DNA from: Streptoalloteichus hindustanus
GTDB taxonomy: Bacteria; Actinomycetota; Actinomycetes; Mycobacteriales; Pseudonocardiaceae
Reading direction: 5' to 3'
DNA length: 64,000 nucleotides
Assembly: GCF_900129375.1 (NCBI RefSeq)
Contig: NZ_FQVN01000003.1
Span: 1-64,000 of the forward strand
Position numbers and translations under genes: made by a program. The notes under the pieces are model-generated. The model was not told where the DNA came from, made no database searches, and saw only the letters and a program-made list of their open reading frames with translations. Positions 18,485 to 27,086 of the stretch are shown one piece after another (within the stretch, counting starts at the first letter, position 1; each line of letters opens with the position of its first letter).

Positions 18485-18931
18485 ATGAGCAGCGCCGACG
18501 AGTGGTTGCGGAGCGCGTTCGAGGAGAACGAACGGATGCTCCGGGAGGCGACCACTCTGCAGGAGGCGATCGGCGGCGCGCGGGGCAACGCCCGCAGCGC
18601 CGACGGCATGGTGACCGCCACCGTGGCTCCCGGCGGCGCGCTGGTGTCGCTGGAACTGCACGAGCGCGCGGTCGAGATGGGGTCGCGCCGGTTGCAGGCG
18701 GCGATCGTCGAGACGATCCACCGCGCGAACGCGGACGCCGCCGCGAAGCTGGAGGAGGCGGTGCGGCCCTTCGTGGGCGACCGGTTCGACGACGCCATGG
18801 CCGCCGCCCAGGCCCAGGTGCCCCCGGTCCCCGGTCTGTCCGACCGGCCGGCGGCGCCCCGACCCGCCGCCGCCCAGCAGTCCGATGACGACGACCTGAG
18901 CGAGCAGACCGTCCTGAGGAGCGACTTCTGA
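18485..18931 (+). CDS. YbaB/EbfC-like protein of a type VII secretion cassette
   Basis: A 148-aa protein with an N-terminal helix (SADEWLRSAFEENERMLREA) and the YbaB-type core in which a small beta sheet carries GMVTATVAPGGALVSLELHE. The C-terminal 40 residues are Pro/Ala-rich and acidic (DDDDLSEQTV). YbaB-like proteins regularly precede WXG100/EspC-like genes in actinomycete type VII loci; a DNA-binding or chaperone role has been suggested for them. The stop overlaps the next ATG by one base, so the two are co-translated. Confidence 0.78.
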   Translation: MSSADEWLRSAFEENERMLREATTLQEAIGGARGNARSADGMVTATVAPGGALVSLELHERAVEMGSRRLQAAIVETIHRANADAAAKLEEAVRPFVGDRFDDAMAAAQAQVPPVPGLSDRPAAPRPAAAQQSDDDDLSEQTVLRSDF

Positions 18932-19251
18932 TGGACTTCACCCTCAAGCCCGCCGCGCTGAGCGCGAAGGCCCGGTACGAGCGCGAGCGCGCGGACGTGA
19001 TCGACGCGCTGGCCGAGCAGGTGCAGCGCGCCAGGGCCACCGAGGACTGCTTCGGCCTCATCGGCCAGCAGGCCGGTTTCTTCACCGGCTACGACGACAT
19101 GGTCAGCAAGGTCGAGGAGAACATCCGCAAGGCGGCGGAGTTCCTGCGCACCGCGGCCGACCGCCTCGACGACAGCACCGAGACCTACACCGCTGTCGAC
19201 CAGGGATTCGCCGAGATGTTCAGCAAGGGCGCCGAAGGGTCGGGTGCGTAA
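18931..19251 (+). CDS. Small ESX/EspC-like type VII secretion protein
   Basis: A 106-aa helical protein without a signal peptide. It has EDCFGLIGQQAGFFTGYDDM in the middle and a C-terminal helix (AAEFLRTAADRLDDSTETYT) like DUF2580/EspC-type WXG100 relatives, which are exported as helical hairpins by ESX machines. It starts at the stop of the YbaB-like gene and ends two bases before the long WXG gene. No ESX ATPase or membrane component is in the window, so export would rely on a machine elsewhere. Confidence 0.75.
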   Translation: MDFTLKPAALSAKARYERERADVIDALAEQVQRARATEDCFGLIGQQAGFFTGYDDMVSKVEENIRKAAEFLRTAADRLDDSTETYTAVDQGFAEMFSKGAEGSGA

Positions 19252-19253
19252 CA

Positions 19254-20276
19254 GTGACGAGTGGACAGCAGTTCTTCGAGCGCGCCGACCCGTGGCAGTC
19301 CAGCGGCCCCAAGGTGGACGCGGTCGACAGCTACGACAAGGCCAAGGAGAGCATCAGCAACTTCCAGGACGCCTCGTCGCTGCCCGAGGTCTTCGTCGCC
19401 GGCGTCGGCGCGAAGCGGGACGTGCAGGACCTGTTGTCCCACCCGATGCAGAGCTTCTGGGACAACGGGCTCGGTTTCCTCGTCGAGTGGTGCATGACCC
19501 CGTTCCGGCCGCTGTTCGAGCAGGTGACCGGCGACCCGGAGCAGATGCGGACCACCGGCGCGGGCTGGGAGAAGATGGCGGAGTTCGTCAACCAGCTCGC
19601 CGACCAGGACGCGCGGGAGCAGGAGGGCCTGGCGGCACACTGGGAGGGGCCGGCCGCCCAGGCGCAGGCCAAGCAGAAGGAGGAGTTCCAACAGGGACTG
19701 CGCTCGCTGGCCGACTGCTGCAAGCAGCTCAAGGAGCACCTGGACCAGGTCGCCGACTTCTTCGAGGGCCTGTGGGACATCCTCGTGGACATCGTCCGCG
19801 AGTTCGTCGAGGGCCTGATCATCACCTGGCTGGCGGCGCTGGCCACGAGCGCGATCTCCTTCGGCGCCTCGGTGGCCGCCGCGTGGGCGACCTCCGTGGC
19901 CCGGGTCAGCATCACGTTGTCGCGCATCCTGATGGCGATCAGCAAGGCGCTGCGGTGGCTCGTGCGCGCCCTCCAGGCGCTCAAGCGGCTGTCCACCACC
20001 ATCCAGGACCTGATCAAGGCGCAGAACATCTGGGTCCGCGCCGCGCTCAAGGCCACCGGCGTCACCAGGGCGGTCCGGACCTACGGCGACCCCATGCGGC
20101 TCGTGGTCAAGGGCGCCACCGGTCTGACCGGGATGAAGGCCGGCAAGACGGCGATGCAGAGCGGCAGCGAGCTGGCGACGGACCAGGCCCTGACCGAGGC
20201 CGGTGAGTACGCTACGGGCAAGCAACAGCGCAACAACCGCAACCAGGGCAACATGGAGCGTGGGTTCACTTGGTAA
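19254..20276 (+). CDS. Long WXG100-type protein with hydrophobic core
   Basis: A 340-aa protein starting with GTG at 19254. A WXG motif appears in AAHWEGPAAQAQ near residue 130, flanked by long helices (EQMRTTGAGWEKMAEFVNQL; KEEFQQGLRSLADCCKQL). This is followed by a strongly hydrophobic segment (LIITWLAALATSAISFGASV) that could insert in a membrane, and then a basic region with RLVVKGATGLTGMK and an Asn/Gln-rich tail. This layout (WXG hairpin, hydrophobic region, C-terminal domain) is that of long type VII substrates. I see no recognisable toxin domain. Confidence 0.75.
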   Translation: MTSGQQFFERADPWQSSGPKVDAVDSYDKAKESISNFQDASSLPEVFVAGVGAKRDVQDLLSHPMQSFWDNGLGFLVEWCMTPFRPLFEQVTGDPEQMRTTGAGWEKMAEFVNQLADQDAREQEGLAAHWEGPAAQAQAKQKEEFQQGLRSLADCCKQLKEHLDQVADFFEGLWDILVDIVREFVEGLIITWLAALATSAISFGASVAAAWATSVARVSITLSRILMAISKALRWLVRALQALKRLSTTIQDLIKAQNIWVRAALKATGVTRAVRTYGDPMRLVVKGATGLTGMKAGKTAMQSGSELATDQALTEAGEYATGKQQRNNRNQGNMERGFTW

Positions 20277-20980
20277 TCCCGACGGAGGAGGAAGCCGGTC
20301 TCGTCCGCGACCTCGCGACGCGGACCTGGCTGCGGGGCGACACCCTGCTCGCGACGGCCGGTTGCGGACCGATCGACAACGAGCGCTTCCGGGTTCCCGG
20401 GTTGGACGCCGAGGGCAACGAACGGCCGGTGGGCGGCCGGATCGCCGACGGGTTCATGGACGCGGTCCTGCCCGACGACAGCGTGGCCGGGCACAGCGTC
20501 GCCGTCACGGGCCCGCACGCGACGTGCCTCGCCGTCGGGTGTTACCGCGCGGCGCGGCAGCGCAACGCGTGGCTCGTCGTCACGTCCCACCGCGTGGCCG
20601 TCCTGCGGTTGCGGGACCTCCAGGGCGACACCGGCGACGCGATGAAGGAGTTCTCCGCGAGCCTGCACGAACCGGAGTCGGTGCGGGGCGTGCAGGGGCT
20701 GCGCCAGTTCGGCAAGTTCCTGAAGAACACGGCGGTGGAGGCCGTGCGGGAGGTCCGCCGTCCACCGTTGACCAAACGGCCGCAGGACGCGGCGCTGGTG
20801 GCCGAGTTCGAGGTCGGCCGGGCGGAACTGGTGCGGATCGACCGGTGGAAGCCCACGCTGGTGCCGAACCTCCAGCACGGGCCGCGGCACCTCCAGCTCC
20901 ACTTCGGGGACGGCTCGTGGGCCCGGCTCCAGACCGACGTGGCCGGCGCGATCGCCATGGCGGGTCCGGAAACCGCCTGA
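20270..20980 (+). CDS. Unknown 236-aa protein, last gene of the WXG cassette
   Basis: I do not recognise a named domain. The likely start is TTG at 20270, overlapping the stop of the WXG gene by seven bases, with GGAGCGTGGG upstream. The protein is soluble, with no signal peptide. Its second half looks like a PH-like or lipocalin-type beta barrel (NAWLVVTSHRVAVLRLRDL; ELVRIDRWKPTLVPN; RHLQLHFGDGSWARLQTD). The translational overlap with the WXG gene suggests a cytoplasmic partner of the secreted proteins. A strong terminator follows. Confidence 0.7.
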   Translation: MVIPTEEEAGLVRDLATRTWLRGDTLLATAGCGPIDNERFRVPGLDAEGNERPVGGRIADGFMDAVLPDDSVAGHSVAVTGPHATCLAVGCYRAARQRNAWLVVTSHRVAVLRLRDLQGDTGDAMKEFSASLHEPESVRGVQGLRQFGKFLKNTAVEAVREVRRPPLTKRPQDAALVAEFEVGRAELVRIDRWKPTLVPNLQHGPRHLQLHFGDGSWARLQTDVAGAIAMAGPETA

Positions 20981-20995
20981 CGGCAAGGACATCGG

Positions 20996-21050
20996 GGACG
21001 TCCTGCGCGGCGCCGGGATTCACCCGGCGCCGCGCAGGACGTCCTTTCTT
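20996..21050 (+). terminator. Strong intrinsic terminator
   Basis: A perfect 22-bp stem (20996-21017 with 21023-21044) around an ATTCA loop, followed by TTTCTT. It closes the four-gene WXG cassette. Confidence 0.92.
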
Positions 21051-21116
21051 CTGCCGCCAACGGTTTCCCCGGGGTCTGGCGACCGCGGGGAACACCAGTC
21101 GTGGGAAGGAGATGTC

Positions 21117-21590
21117 GTGAGCGCGGACCCCGCCGAACTCCACGCCCGGGTCGAGGGCGTGACCGAGGAACTGCGCGCATGGGCGGGCCAGCGGTCCGAC
21201 ATCCGGGCGCTCGCCCTCGTCGGCTCCCACGCCCGGTCTCCGGGGCACGCGACCGCCGAGTCCGATGTGGACATCATGGTGCTCACCACCCGGCTGTCCT
21301 GGTACACCGACGGCACCAACCGATTCCCTGGCACCCTGGAGCTGCCGCCGCTGCGGGCGCGGCAGTGGGGCCCGGTCGCGGAGCGGCGACTGCGCCACCG
21401 CGCGACCGGACTGGTGGTGGAGCTGAACTTCGCGACCCCGGACTGGGCGGCGACCGAGCCGGCGGTGGACGCCGGCACGCTGCGGGTCATCACCGACGGC
21501 CTCCGCGCGCTGCACGACCCGCACGGCCTGCTGGCCCGCCTGGTCGGGACCTGCCGCGCCGTGGCGGGCCGCGAAGGCGGGAACCGGTGA
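21117..21590 (+). CDS. Nucleotidyltransferase-fold protein
   Basis: A 157-aa protein with the pol-beta-like nucleotidyltransferase signature GSHARSPGHATAESDVDIMV (residues about 36-55): G-S, then D-x-D for metal binding. A third carboxylate may lie in VVELNF. It is the size of minimal/kanamycin-type nucleotidyltransferase domains, which add AMP or another NMP to a small molecule or protein; the target is unknown. The GTG at 21117 follows GGAAGGAG. The C-terminal third is helical (LRALHDPHGLLARLVGTC). Confidence 0.82.
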   Translation: MSADPAELHARVEGVTEELRAWAGQRSDIRALALVGSHARSPGHATAESDVDIMVLTTRLSWYTDGTNRFPGTLELPPLRARQWGPVAERRLRHRATGLVVELNFATPDWAATEPAVDAGTLRVITDGLRALHDPHGLLARLVGTCRAVAGREGGNR

Positions 21591-21681
21591 AGTTCTCGGT
21601 GATCCGGCGGGAAACCGGGCCGCGCGGCGACGGGGAGCGGATTTCCCAGCGCCGGTCAGCATCACGCCCGGTCGGCCGGCG

Positions 21682-22674
21682 TCACAGGTAGTTCTCCGGG
21701 TGGAGCGGCGGGAACGGCAGCGGTGGGGGCGGGAACGCCGGGCTCGGGTGGCTGGCCGCGGGCGCCGGGACGTCCAGTTCGAGTCCCTCCACGACCAACA
21801 GGAACGCGAACGCCACGAGGGCGGCGCCGGAGATCGCCAGGCTGTGGCCCGCGCCGAGCGCGAGGGTCACGGCCGAGGACGGCGGGGTTCCGGTGTCGCC
21901 GAGCACCTCCAGCGCCGCGACGCCCAGTCCCGCCCCGAGCACCAACGCGCCCAGCGCCACGATGCCCAGCGGGGCGAGGGCGACGCTGTTCCACATGATC
22001 CGTTCCCGGCGGGACAGCGCGACCCTGGCGGAGGGCCGGCGGACGAGCAGCGCCACCACCACGCCACACGCGACGGTGAGCGCGAGCAGGTCGGCGGCCA
22101 GCGCGTCGCTGGCCCGGTGCCACCGCGTGGTGACCGTGCTGGCCCCCATCCCGGCCGCCCAGCAGGCGGACAGCAGCGCCGTGGTGATCCGGTGCCGCTG
22201 CGGGACGACCATGGTGAGGGCGCAGCAGATCGCCGTCGCGACGGCGGCCTGACCGCTCGGCAGGCTGTTCGGGTCGAGGTCCCGGCCGGCGGCCGAGTCC
22301 AGGTGGGGCCGGTCGAGCAGGAACCGCAGGCCCTCGGCCAGCCCGGCGGAGCCGACGACCACCGTCGCCGAGCCGACCCCGAGCGCCATCCGGCCGCGCA
22401 GCAGGCCGATGGTGAGCGCGAGCCCCACGGCGAGGCCGAGGGTCAGCACCGTGACGCTCTCCATCGCGTGCGACGCGGCGGCCCGTTCCCCCGCCCCCGA
22501 GGTCCTGCCGACCAGGGGGACGTTCTCCAGCCGCTGACCGGCGCTCGTCCACACCGCGACGAGGTAGACCGACACCGCGGCCGCGACACCGGCCACCACC
22601 CCCCAGACGGCGCGCACCGTCAACGGGTGGCCGCCGAGCCCGCGGTCCGGGGTCGTCTCCACCAGCACCGTCAT
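21682..22674 (-). CDS. PAP2-superfamily membrane phosphatase
   Basis: A 330-aa integral membrane protein with about six to eight hydrophobic helices. The phosphatase motifs are LPSGQAAVATA (the SGH-type motif, here SGQ) and TRWHRASDALAADLL (the H-R-x-S-D motif). The change of the usual His to Gln in the middle motif may reduce activity. It probably dephosphorylates a lipid phosphate or polyprenyl diphosphate at the outer membrane face. The C-terminus is Pro-rich (AFPPPPLPFPPLHP). The ATG at 22674 or the GTG at 22677 could start it. Confidence 0.8.
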   Translation of the reverse strand: MTVLVETTPDRGLGGHPLTVRAVWGVVAGVAAAVSVYLVAVWTSAGQRLENVPLVGRTSGAGERAAASHAMESVTVLTLGLAVGLALTIGLLRGRMALGVGSATVVVGSAGLAEGLRFLLDRPHLDSAAGRDLDPNSLPSGQAAVATAICCALTMVVPQRHRITTALLSACWAAGMGASTVTTRWHRASDALAADLLALTVACGVVVALLVRRPSARVALSRRERIMWNSVALAPLGIVALGALVLGAGLGVAALEVLGDTGTPPSSAVTLALGAGHSLAISGAALVAFAFLLVVEGLELDVPAPAASHPSPAFPPPPLPFPPLHPENYL

Positions 22675-22874
22675 CACCCCCTGGCGCCCGCCTGACCGGC
22701 AGGCTAACCAGCCGCCGTCACCCCCGCGTCCACGAAGGACGCTCGGCCGCTCGACAACCAACCTGTCGAGCGACACGGCCGGCGGTGGTGTGGGAGACGC
22801 GGTCGTCCTCGGAGCGCGCTCCCGGACGGTGACGACGAGACTGTCCCGCACGGCGGTCGGAGTCGGGAGGGACC

Positions 22875-23741
22875 GTGTGCCGGTGGCTGGCCTACTCGGG
22901 CGAACCGATCTTCCTGGACACGCTCGTGGTCCGGCCCAACCACTCGTTGATCGACCAGAGCATGTTCGCCAGGCAGAACTACGTGCCGAACTCCCCGACC
23001 ACCCGCATGTTCCGGGACGAGGCGCTGCCCACCAACGGCGACGGGTTCGGCCTCGGCTGGTACGGCGAACGCGACTTCCCCGGCCAGTACCGGGACATCC
23101 GGCCCGCGTGGAACGACGACAACCTGCACCGGATCGCCGAGCAGGTGCGCTCTCCGCTGTTCCTCGCCCACGTGCGCGCCGCCTACGGCGGGACGATCTC
23201 GCGGGAGAACTGCCACCCCTTCTCCTGCCAGCGCTGGCTGTGGCAGTACAACGGCGAGATCGAGGGGTTCTCCCGCGTGTCCCGGGACCTGCGCTTCGAC
23301 GTCGATCCGGAGCTCTACCCGCAGATCCAGGGCGACGCCGACACCGAGACGTGCTTCTTCCTCGCGCTGTCCCACGGTCTGACCGAGGACGCGCCCGGGG
23401 CGCTGACCCGCATGATCGAACGGGTGGAGCGGGCGCAACGCGAGCACCACGTCGACGGCGTGTTCCGCTGCACCGGGGCGACCACCGACGGCGAGACGAT
23501 CTACGCGTGGCGGTACGCCTCGGACGACACCGCGAAGACCCTGTACTACAACGCGGGCGCCGCGGCGTTGCGCGCGGCCGGCGGGGACGAGATCCCGGTG
23601 CCGGAGCACGCGACGATCATCGTCTCGGAGCCGCTGGAACTGCACTACAGCCACCACTGGGTGGAGGTGCCGCCGAACACCCTGGTGATCGCCAGGCGGG
23701 GCGGGGAGGTCCACACGCGACCGTTGGAGATCTCCCGCTGA
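22875..23741 (+). CDS. Class II glutamine amidotransferase (EgtC/YafJ-like)
   Basis: A 288-aa Ntn-hydrolase. It begins MCRWLAYSGEPIFLD, so the Cys2 nucleophile becomes N-terminal after Met removal. NGDGFGLGWYGER, LAHVRAAYGG, NCHPF and YNGEIEGF are family motifs. It would hydrolyse a gamma-glutamyl amide. EgtC acts in ergothioneine synthesis, but no other egt genes are nearby, and stand-alone members of this family are common in actinomycetes. GTG start at 22875. Confidence 0.88.
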   Translation: MCRWLAYSGEPIFLDTLVVRPNHSLIDQSMFARQNYVPNSPTTRMFRDEALPTNGDGFGLGWYGERDFPGQYRDIRPAWNDDNLHRIAEQVRSPLFLAHVRAAYGGTISRENCHPFSCQRWLWQYNGEIEGFSRVSRDLRFDVDPELYPQIQGDADTETCFFLALSHGLTEDAPGALTRMIERVERAQREHHVDGVFRCTGATTDGETIYAWRYASDDTAKTLYYNAGAAALRAAGGDEIPVPEHATIIVSEPLELHYSHHWVEVPPNTLVIARRGGEVHTRPLEISR

Positions 23742-23901
23742 CGCCAACCGCGCGGGGCCGCCCCGGCGGTCGCCCTGCGGGCCGGGGCGAGCGGGGCGAC
23801 GATGTCCCCGCGGGACGCCCGCAGCTCCCACCGCGCCCACGAGCGGGGTGACGGCGCCCGAGGTGTTCGCGGGGGCCGGCGGGCGCGGGATGGAGGTCGC
23901 C

Positions 23902-24798
23902 ATGTCCGCTCCGGTGCACGGGGCCGTCGTCGTGGGGTTCGACGGCTCGGAGATCTCCCGCCAGGCCGCGCTGTGGGGCGCGGCGGAGGCGGACAGCCGG
24001 CGTCGGTCGCTGCACCTGCTGCACGCCTTCCACTGGCCCGTGGTCGAGCAGATGCGGCTGCGGCTGCCGGCGGGGGTGGTGGCCGAGGAGCCGGTCCGCG
24101 AGTGGGTCGAGGGCGCGCTGGCCGACGTGGCCGACCAGTGCCGGGGCGCCCGGCCGGGGCTCGCCGTGACCACCGGGATCGCGGTCGGCGACCCGGTGGA
24201 CGTCCTCAGCGGCGCCAGCGGGGACGCCGAGTTGGTCGTCGTCGGCCACGCCGGGCTCAGCGCCACGGAGCGGGTGCTCCTGGGCTCGACCGCGGCCGAG
24301 CTGGTGCGGCACGCCATCTGCCCGGTGATCGTGCTGCCCGCCGGGGCCACGCCGCCGACCGAGGCGCTGGGCCGCCGGGTCGTGGTGGGCGTCGACGGCT
24401 CCGAGGTGAGCCACCGCGCGATCGACTTCGCCTTCGACTTCGCCAGCCGGCACGAGCACGAGCTGGTGGCCGTGCACGCCTGGGCCGACCTGCCGCTGGA
24501 CGCGTTGGCCCCGGTGCGGGTGTGGGACTTCGACTGGGACGAGGTGCGCTCGGAGGCGACCGAGCTGCTGTCGGCGTCGTTGGCCGGGTTCCAGGAGCGC
24601 CACCCGGACGTCCCGGTCCACCGGCTGGTCACCACCGAGCGGCCGATCGAGGCGCTGGTGGAGGCCGCGGCGAACGCCGCCCTCCTGGTCGTGGGCAGCC
24701 ACGGCCGGGGCGCCCTCGGCAGGGCGCTGCTCGGTTCGGTGAGCCACGCGGTGCTCAACCGGGCCGACTGCCCGGTCGCGGTCCTGCGGCACACCTGA
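23902..24798 (+). CDS. Tandem-domain universal stress protein
   Basis: A 298-aa protein with two Usp domains. Domain 1 opens VVVGFDGSEISRQAALWG and closes GHAGLSATERVLLGSTAAEL; domain 2 opens VVVGVDGSEVSHRAIDFAFD and closes GSHGRGALGRALLGSVSHAV. Both keep the G-x(2)-G-x(9)-G-(S/T) ATP-binding loop. Such proteins are induced by hypoxia or starvation in actinobacteria. I chose the ATG at 23902 because GGAGG is five bases upstream. Confidence 0.92.
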   Translation: MSAPVHGAVVVGFDGSEISRQAALWGAAEADSRRRSLHLLHAFHWPVVEQMRLRLPAGVVAEEPVREWVEGALADVADQCRGARPGLAVTTGIAVGDPVDVLSGASGDAELVVVGHAGLSATERVLLGSTAAELVRHAICPVIVLPAGATPPTEALGRRVVVGVDGSEVSHRAIDFAFDFASRHEHELVAVHAWADLPLDALAPVRVWDFDWDEVRSEATELLSASLAGFQERHPDVPVHRLVTTERPIEALVEAAANAALLVVGSHGRGALGRALLGSVSHAVLNRADCPVAVLRHT

Positions 24799-24886
24799 GC
24801 GCCCCGCCGCGGGGCCGCTGTGACGCTTTCCGGCCCGGCGCGGTGATCGGGGGCCGGTGTCGGACCGGTGTGCGAGGCTGGGGGAC

Positions 24887-25300
24887 ATGGGAACCACCGA
24901 CCCCACCGACCCCACTGAGGACCCCGAGGTCCTGGCGCTCGCGGCGAAGCTGTTCGGGATGGCCCGCACGGGAGACACCTCGGCGCTCGCGGCCTACGTG
25001 GACGCGGGTGTGCCGGCCAACCTCACCAACGACAAGGGCGACACGTTGGTGATGCTCGCCGCCTACCACGGCCACGCCGAGACGGTGGCCGCGCTGCTGG
25101 CCAGGGGCGCCGACCCGAACCGGGCCAACGACCGGGGGCAGACCCCGGTGGCCGGCGCGACGTTCAAGGGCGAGGTCGAGGTGGTCCGGGCGCTGCTCGA
25201 CGGCGGGGCGGACCCGTCGGCGGGTCAGCCCTCCGCAGTGGACACCGCCCGGATGTTCGGTCGGGACGACCTTCTCCGGCTCTTCGGCGCGGAGGGCTGA
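24887..25300 (+). CDS. Ankyrin-repeat protein
   Basis: A 137-aa protein with about three ankyrin repeats: DKGDTLVMLAAYHGHAETVA, LLARGADPNRANDRGQTPVA and FKGEVEVVRALLDGGADPS. It is cytosolic and probably a protein-binding scaffold. The N-terminus has a TDPTDPTEDP run. It is likely monocistronic, ending just before a 15-bp tandem-repeat tract. Confidence 0.88.
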   Translation: MGTTDPTDPTEDPEVLALAAKLFGMARTGDTSALAAYVDAGVPANLTNDKGDTLVMLAAYHGHAETVAALLARGADPNRANDRGQTPVAGATFKGEVEVVRALLDGGADPSAGQPSAVDTARMFGRDDLLRLFGAEG

Positions 25301-25380
25301 CGCCGAAGATCCCACGAGACGGACCCGACCGGACAGCGCCGTTCGGACTGTGCCGACCGGCGCTGGCTCGCCCGGCGTTT

Positions 25381-25500
25381 GTGCGGACCAGCGCTGGCTG
25401 GACCAGCGCTGGGTGGATCAGCACTGTGTGGATTGGCACCGCGTGGATCGACACTGTGTGGATCGACACCGCGTGGATTGGCGCGGTGTGGATCGACCCG
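25381..25500. repeat. Tandem repeat, eight units of 15 bp
   Basis: Eight contiguous 15-base units with consensus G(T/C)GTGGAT(C/T)GACAC(C/T) fill 25381-25500 exactly. Two more decayed units may precede them (25351-25380). The period is five codons, so every frame gives a pentapeptide repeat, but no frame has a plausible start signal. The tract lies between the ankyrin gene and the 3' end of the TrpF-like gene. Confidence 0.85.
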
Positions 25501-25507
25501 GTGTCGT

Positions 25508-26356
25508 CTAGACGGCCTGACGCGCGCATCCCCTCGGCAGGAACGGAACGCGGACGCCGTAGGGCAGCGGCACGGGCGCGGCGGGAACCGGGTCGGCGAC
25601 CTCGAACCGGCCGGTCGCGGCCGAGCGGCGCGGCGTCATCCACTCCTTGACCCAGTGCGTGCGCCAGGCGTGGCGCACCGCCTCGATCCGCTCCGGGTGC
25701 AGCCCGCCGTTCCCGACCCTGGTCTCACCGTCCACGTCGATCCCGTGGAACAACGGGTGCCGGACCACCGGGGCGAGCTCGGTGTCCCTCCTGGCCGACG
25801 TCCCACCGGCGAGGAGGAACGGCCGGGTCAGCCGGTCGGCCACCCGCAGCACGGGTTCGGTCGGGGACTGCTGCCCCTGGCCGGACTGGCCGCCGCCGGG
25901 CTCGGCGTCGATCAGGAACAGGTCGACGCCGGCCCGTTCGTAGTCGGCGACGAGCGCGCGCTCCAGGCAGTCCCCATTCCGGACGCGCAGCACCTTGACC
26001 ACTGTCACCGGCTCCTCCCACGGGCGGAAGGCCGACTTGAGCGCCCGCACCGCGCCCGGCGACTGGTGTCCGTGCAGCTGCACCCACCGCACGCGGGAGC
26101 GGGCGAGGACGTCGTGCAACCACGCCACGTCGTGCACCGTCGTGACCAGAACGGGCCGCAGCCGCCGGGTCGCCCTGACGTGGGCCGACAGTCGCAGGAA
26201 GGCATCGGCCGCCAGCTCCGACCGTCCGGGATGGACGGTGCGGAGACCGCCCCTGGCGCCCCCGATCCCGTGTCGCAGCCCGACCAGGTCGACATCCATC
26301 CCGGCGAGCAGCTCGACGTCCGCGGTCCTGACCGCGCCACAGATCTTGATTCGCAT
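25508..26356 (-). CDS. Phosphoribosylanthranilate isomerase-like (TrpF-like) protein
   Basis: A 282-aa (beta/alpha)8-barrel protein. TrpF signatures are visible in order: MRIKICGAVRTADVELL (the catalytic Cys in KICG), VQLHGHQSPGAV, LFLIDAEPGGGQSGQG (the catalytic Asp and phosphate loop), PFLLAGGTSARRD and GIDVDGETRVGNGG. Authentic TrpF is about 200 aa; this one has a ~55-aa C-terminal extension and inserts. No other trp genes are near, so a recruited role acting on an Amadori-type aminosugar is possible. ATG 26356 follows GGTGGGG. It is 19 bases downstream of the transglutaminase-like gene and surely in one operon with it. Confidence 0.72.
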   Translation of the reverse strand: MRIKICGAVRTADVELLAGMDVDLVGLRHGIGGARGGLRTVHPGRSELAADAFLRLSAHVRATRRLRPVLVTTVHDVAWLHDVLARSRVRWVQLHGHQSPGAVRALKSAFRPWEEPVTVVKVLRVRNGDCLERALVADYERAGVDLFLIDAEPGGGQSGQGQQSPTEPVLRVADRLTRPFLLAGGTSARRDTELAPVVRHPLFHGIDVDGETRVGNGGLHPERIEAVRHAWRTHWVKEWMTPRRSAATGRFEVADPVPAAPVPLPYGVRVPFLPRGCARQAV

Positions 26357-26375
26357 GACCCCACCCCGTCCGCGC

Positions 26376-27053
26376 TCAGTTCCGGCCACCGGCGACGTTC
26401 ACCGGCGCCGAACGGGCCAGGACGGCATGGTCGGCGAAGAGCATCGGGTGCGCGGCGCGCAATCCCTCGATGACCATCCGGTAGGGCAGGTCGACGAACT
26501 CCCCGTAGAACCGCAGGAACTCCATGTGCTGTCGGCCCCGCGAGTCGTAGGGGTGGGGCAGTCCGTCCGAGCGGCCGTCGAACTCCGGCGGGGTGATGCC
26601 GAGCGCGCGGCACGTCGCGCGGTCGAACGCCGGCGACGCCTTGATCCACCGACCGTCCAACCACATCGACGTCAGGCAGTGGTAGTGCAGGACGTCCCCA
26701 CCGAGGAGCAGGCGTAATCGCTGGCTGCTCAGGTGGTTCCGGACATCGGTGAGCACGAGCCGACTCGGCACTCCGGCGGCGCGCAGCACCGCCGCGTACA
26801 GCACGGCCTTGTGGACGCACATGCCCTGCCCCCGACGCAGGACGGCGCTCGCGCGCAGCCCCCTTCGTGACAGGTCAACGCCGTCGATCTCGTACCGGAT
26901 GCCGTCCCTGACCGCCTGGTACAGGCGCACGGCGCGCTCGCGCGGGCTCGCGTGGTCCGGCGCGACGCCCCGGACGAACCGGCGCACCTCCCGGGTGTCG
27001 AAGTCCAGGAACTCGGTGGGCTGGGACGCGTTGGCGAACTTCTTCTCCCTCAT
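26376..27053 (-). CDS. Transglutaminase-like cysteine protein
   Basis: A 225-aa cytosolic protein with a transglutaminase/papain-like core. The probable nucleophile is in GQGMCVHKAVLYAAVLRAAG, the His in DVLHYHCLTSMWLDGRW and the Asp in KASPAFD. This fold occurs in peptidases, amidases and lasso-peptide B2 proteins; the size and surroundings do not identify which. The ATG at 27053 follows GGAGGAG. It is the first gene of a two-gene unit with the TrpF-like gene. The upstream frame stays open but has no start as good as this. Confidence 0.78.
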   Translation of the reverse strand: MREKKFANASQPTEFLDFDTREVRRFVRGVAPDHASPRERAVRLYQAVRDGIRYEIDGVDLSRRGLRASAVLRRGQGMCVHKAVLYAAVLRAAGVPSRLVLTDVRNHLSSQRLRLLLGGDVLHYHCLTSMWLDGRWIKASPAFDRATCRALGITPPEFDGRSDGLPHPYDSRGRQHMEFLRFYGEFVDLPYRMVIEGLRAAHPMLFADHAVLARSAPVNVAGGRN

Positions 27054-27086
27054 GGGGTCTCCTCCACATCGGACGGCTCGGCTTCC

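Noticed and set aside
19254-20276. Toxin domain in the long WXG protein
   Set aside because: The C-terminal part is basic and low-complexity with no nuclease, ADP-ribosyltransferase or other toxin motif that I can see.
25381-25500. Possible CRISPR array
   Set aside because: Units are contiguous 15-mers without spacers, and no cas genes are present.
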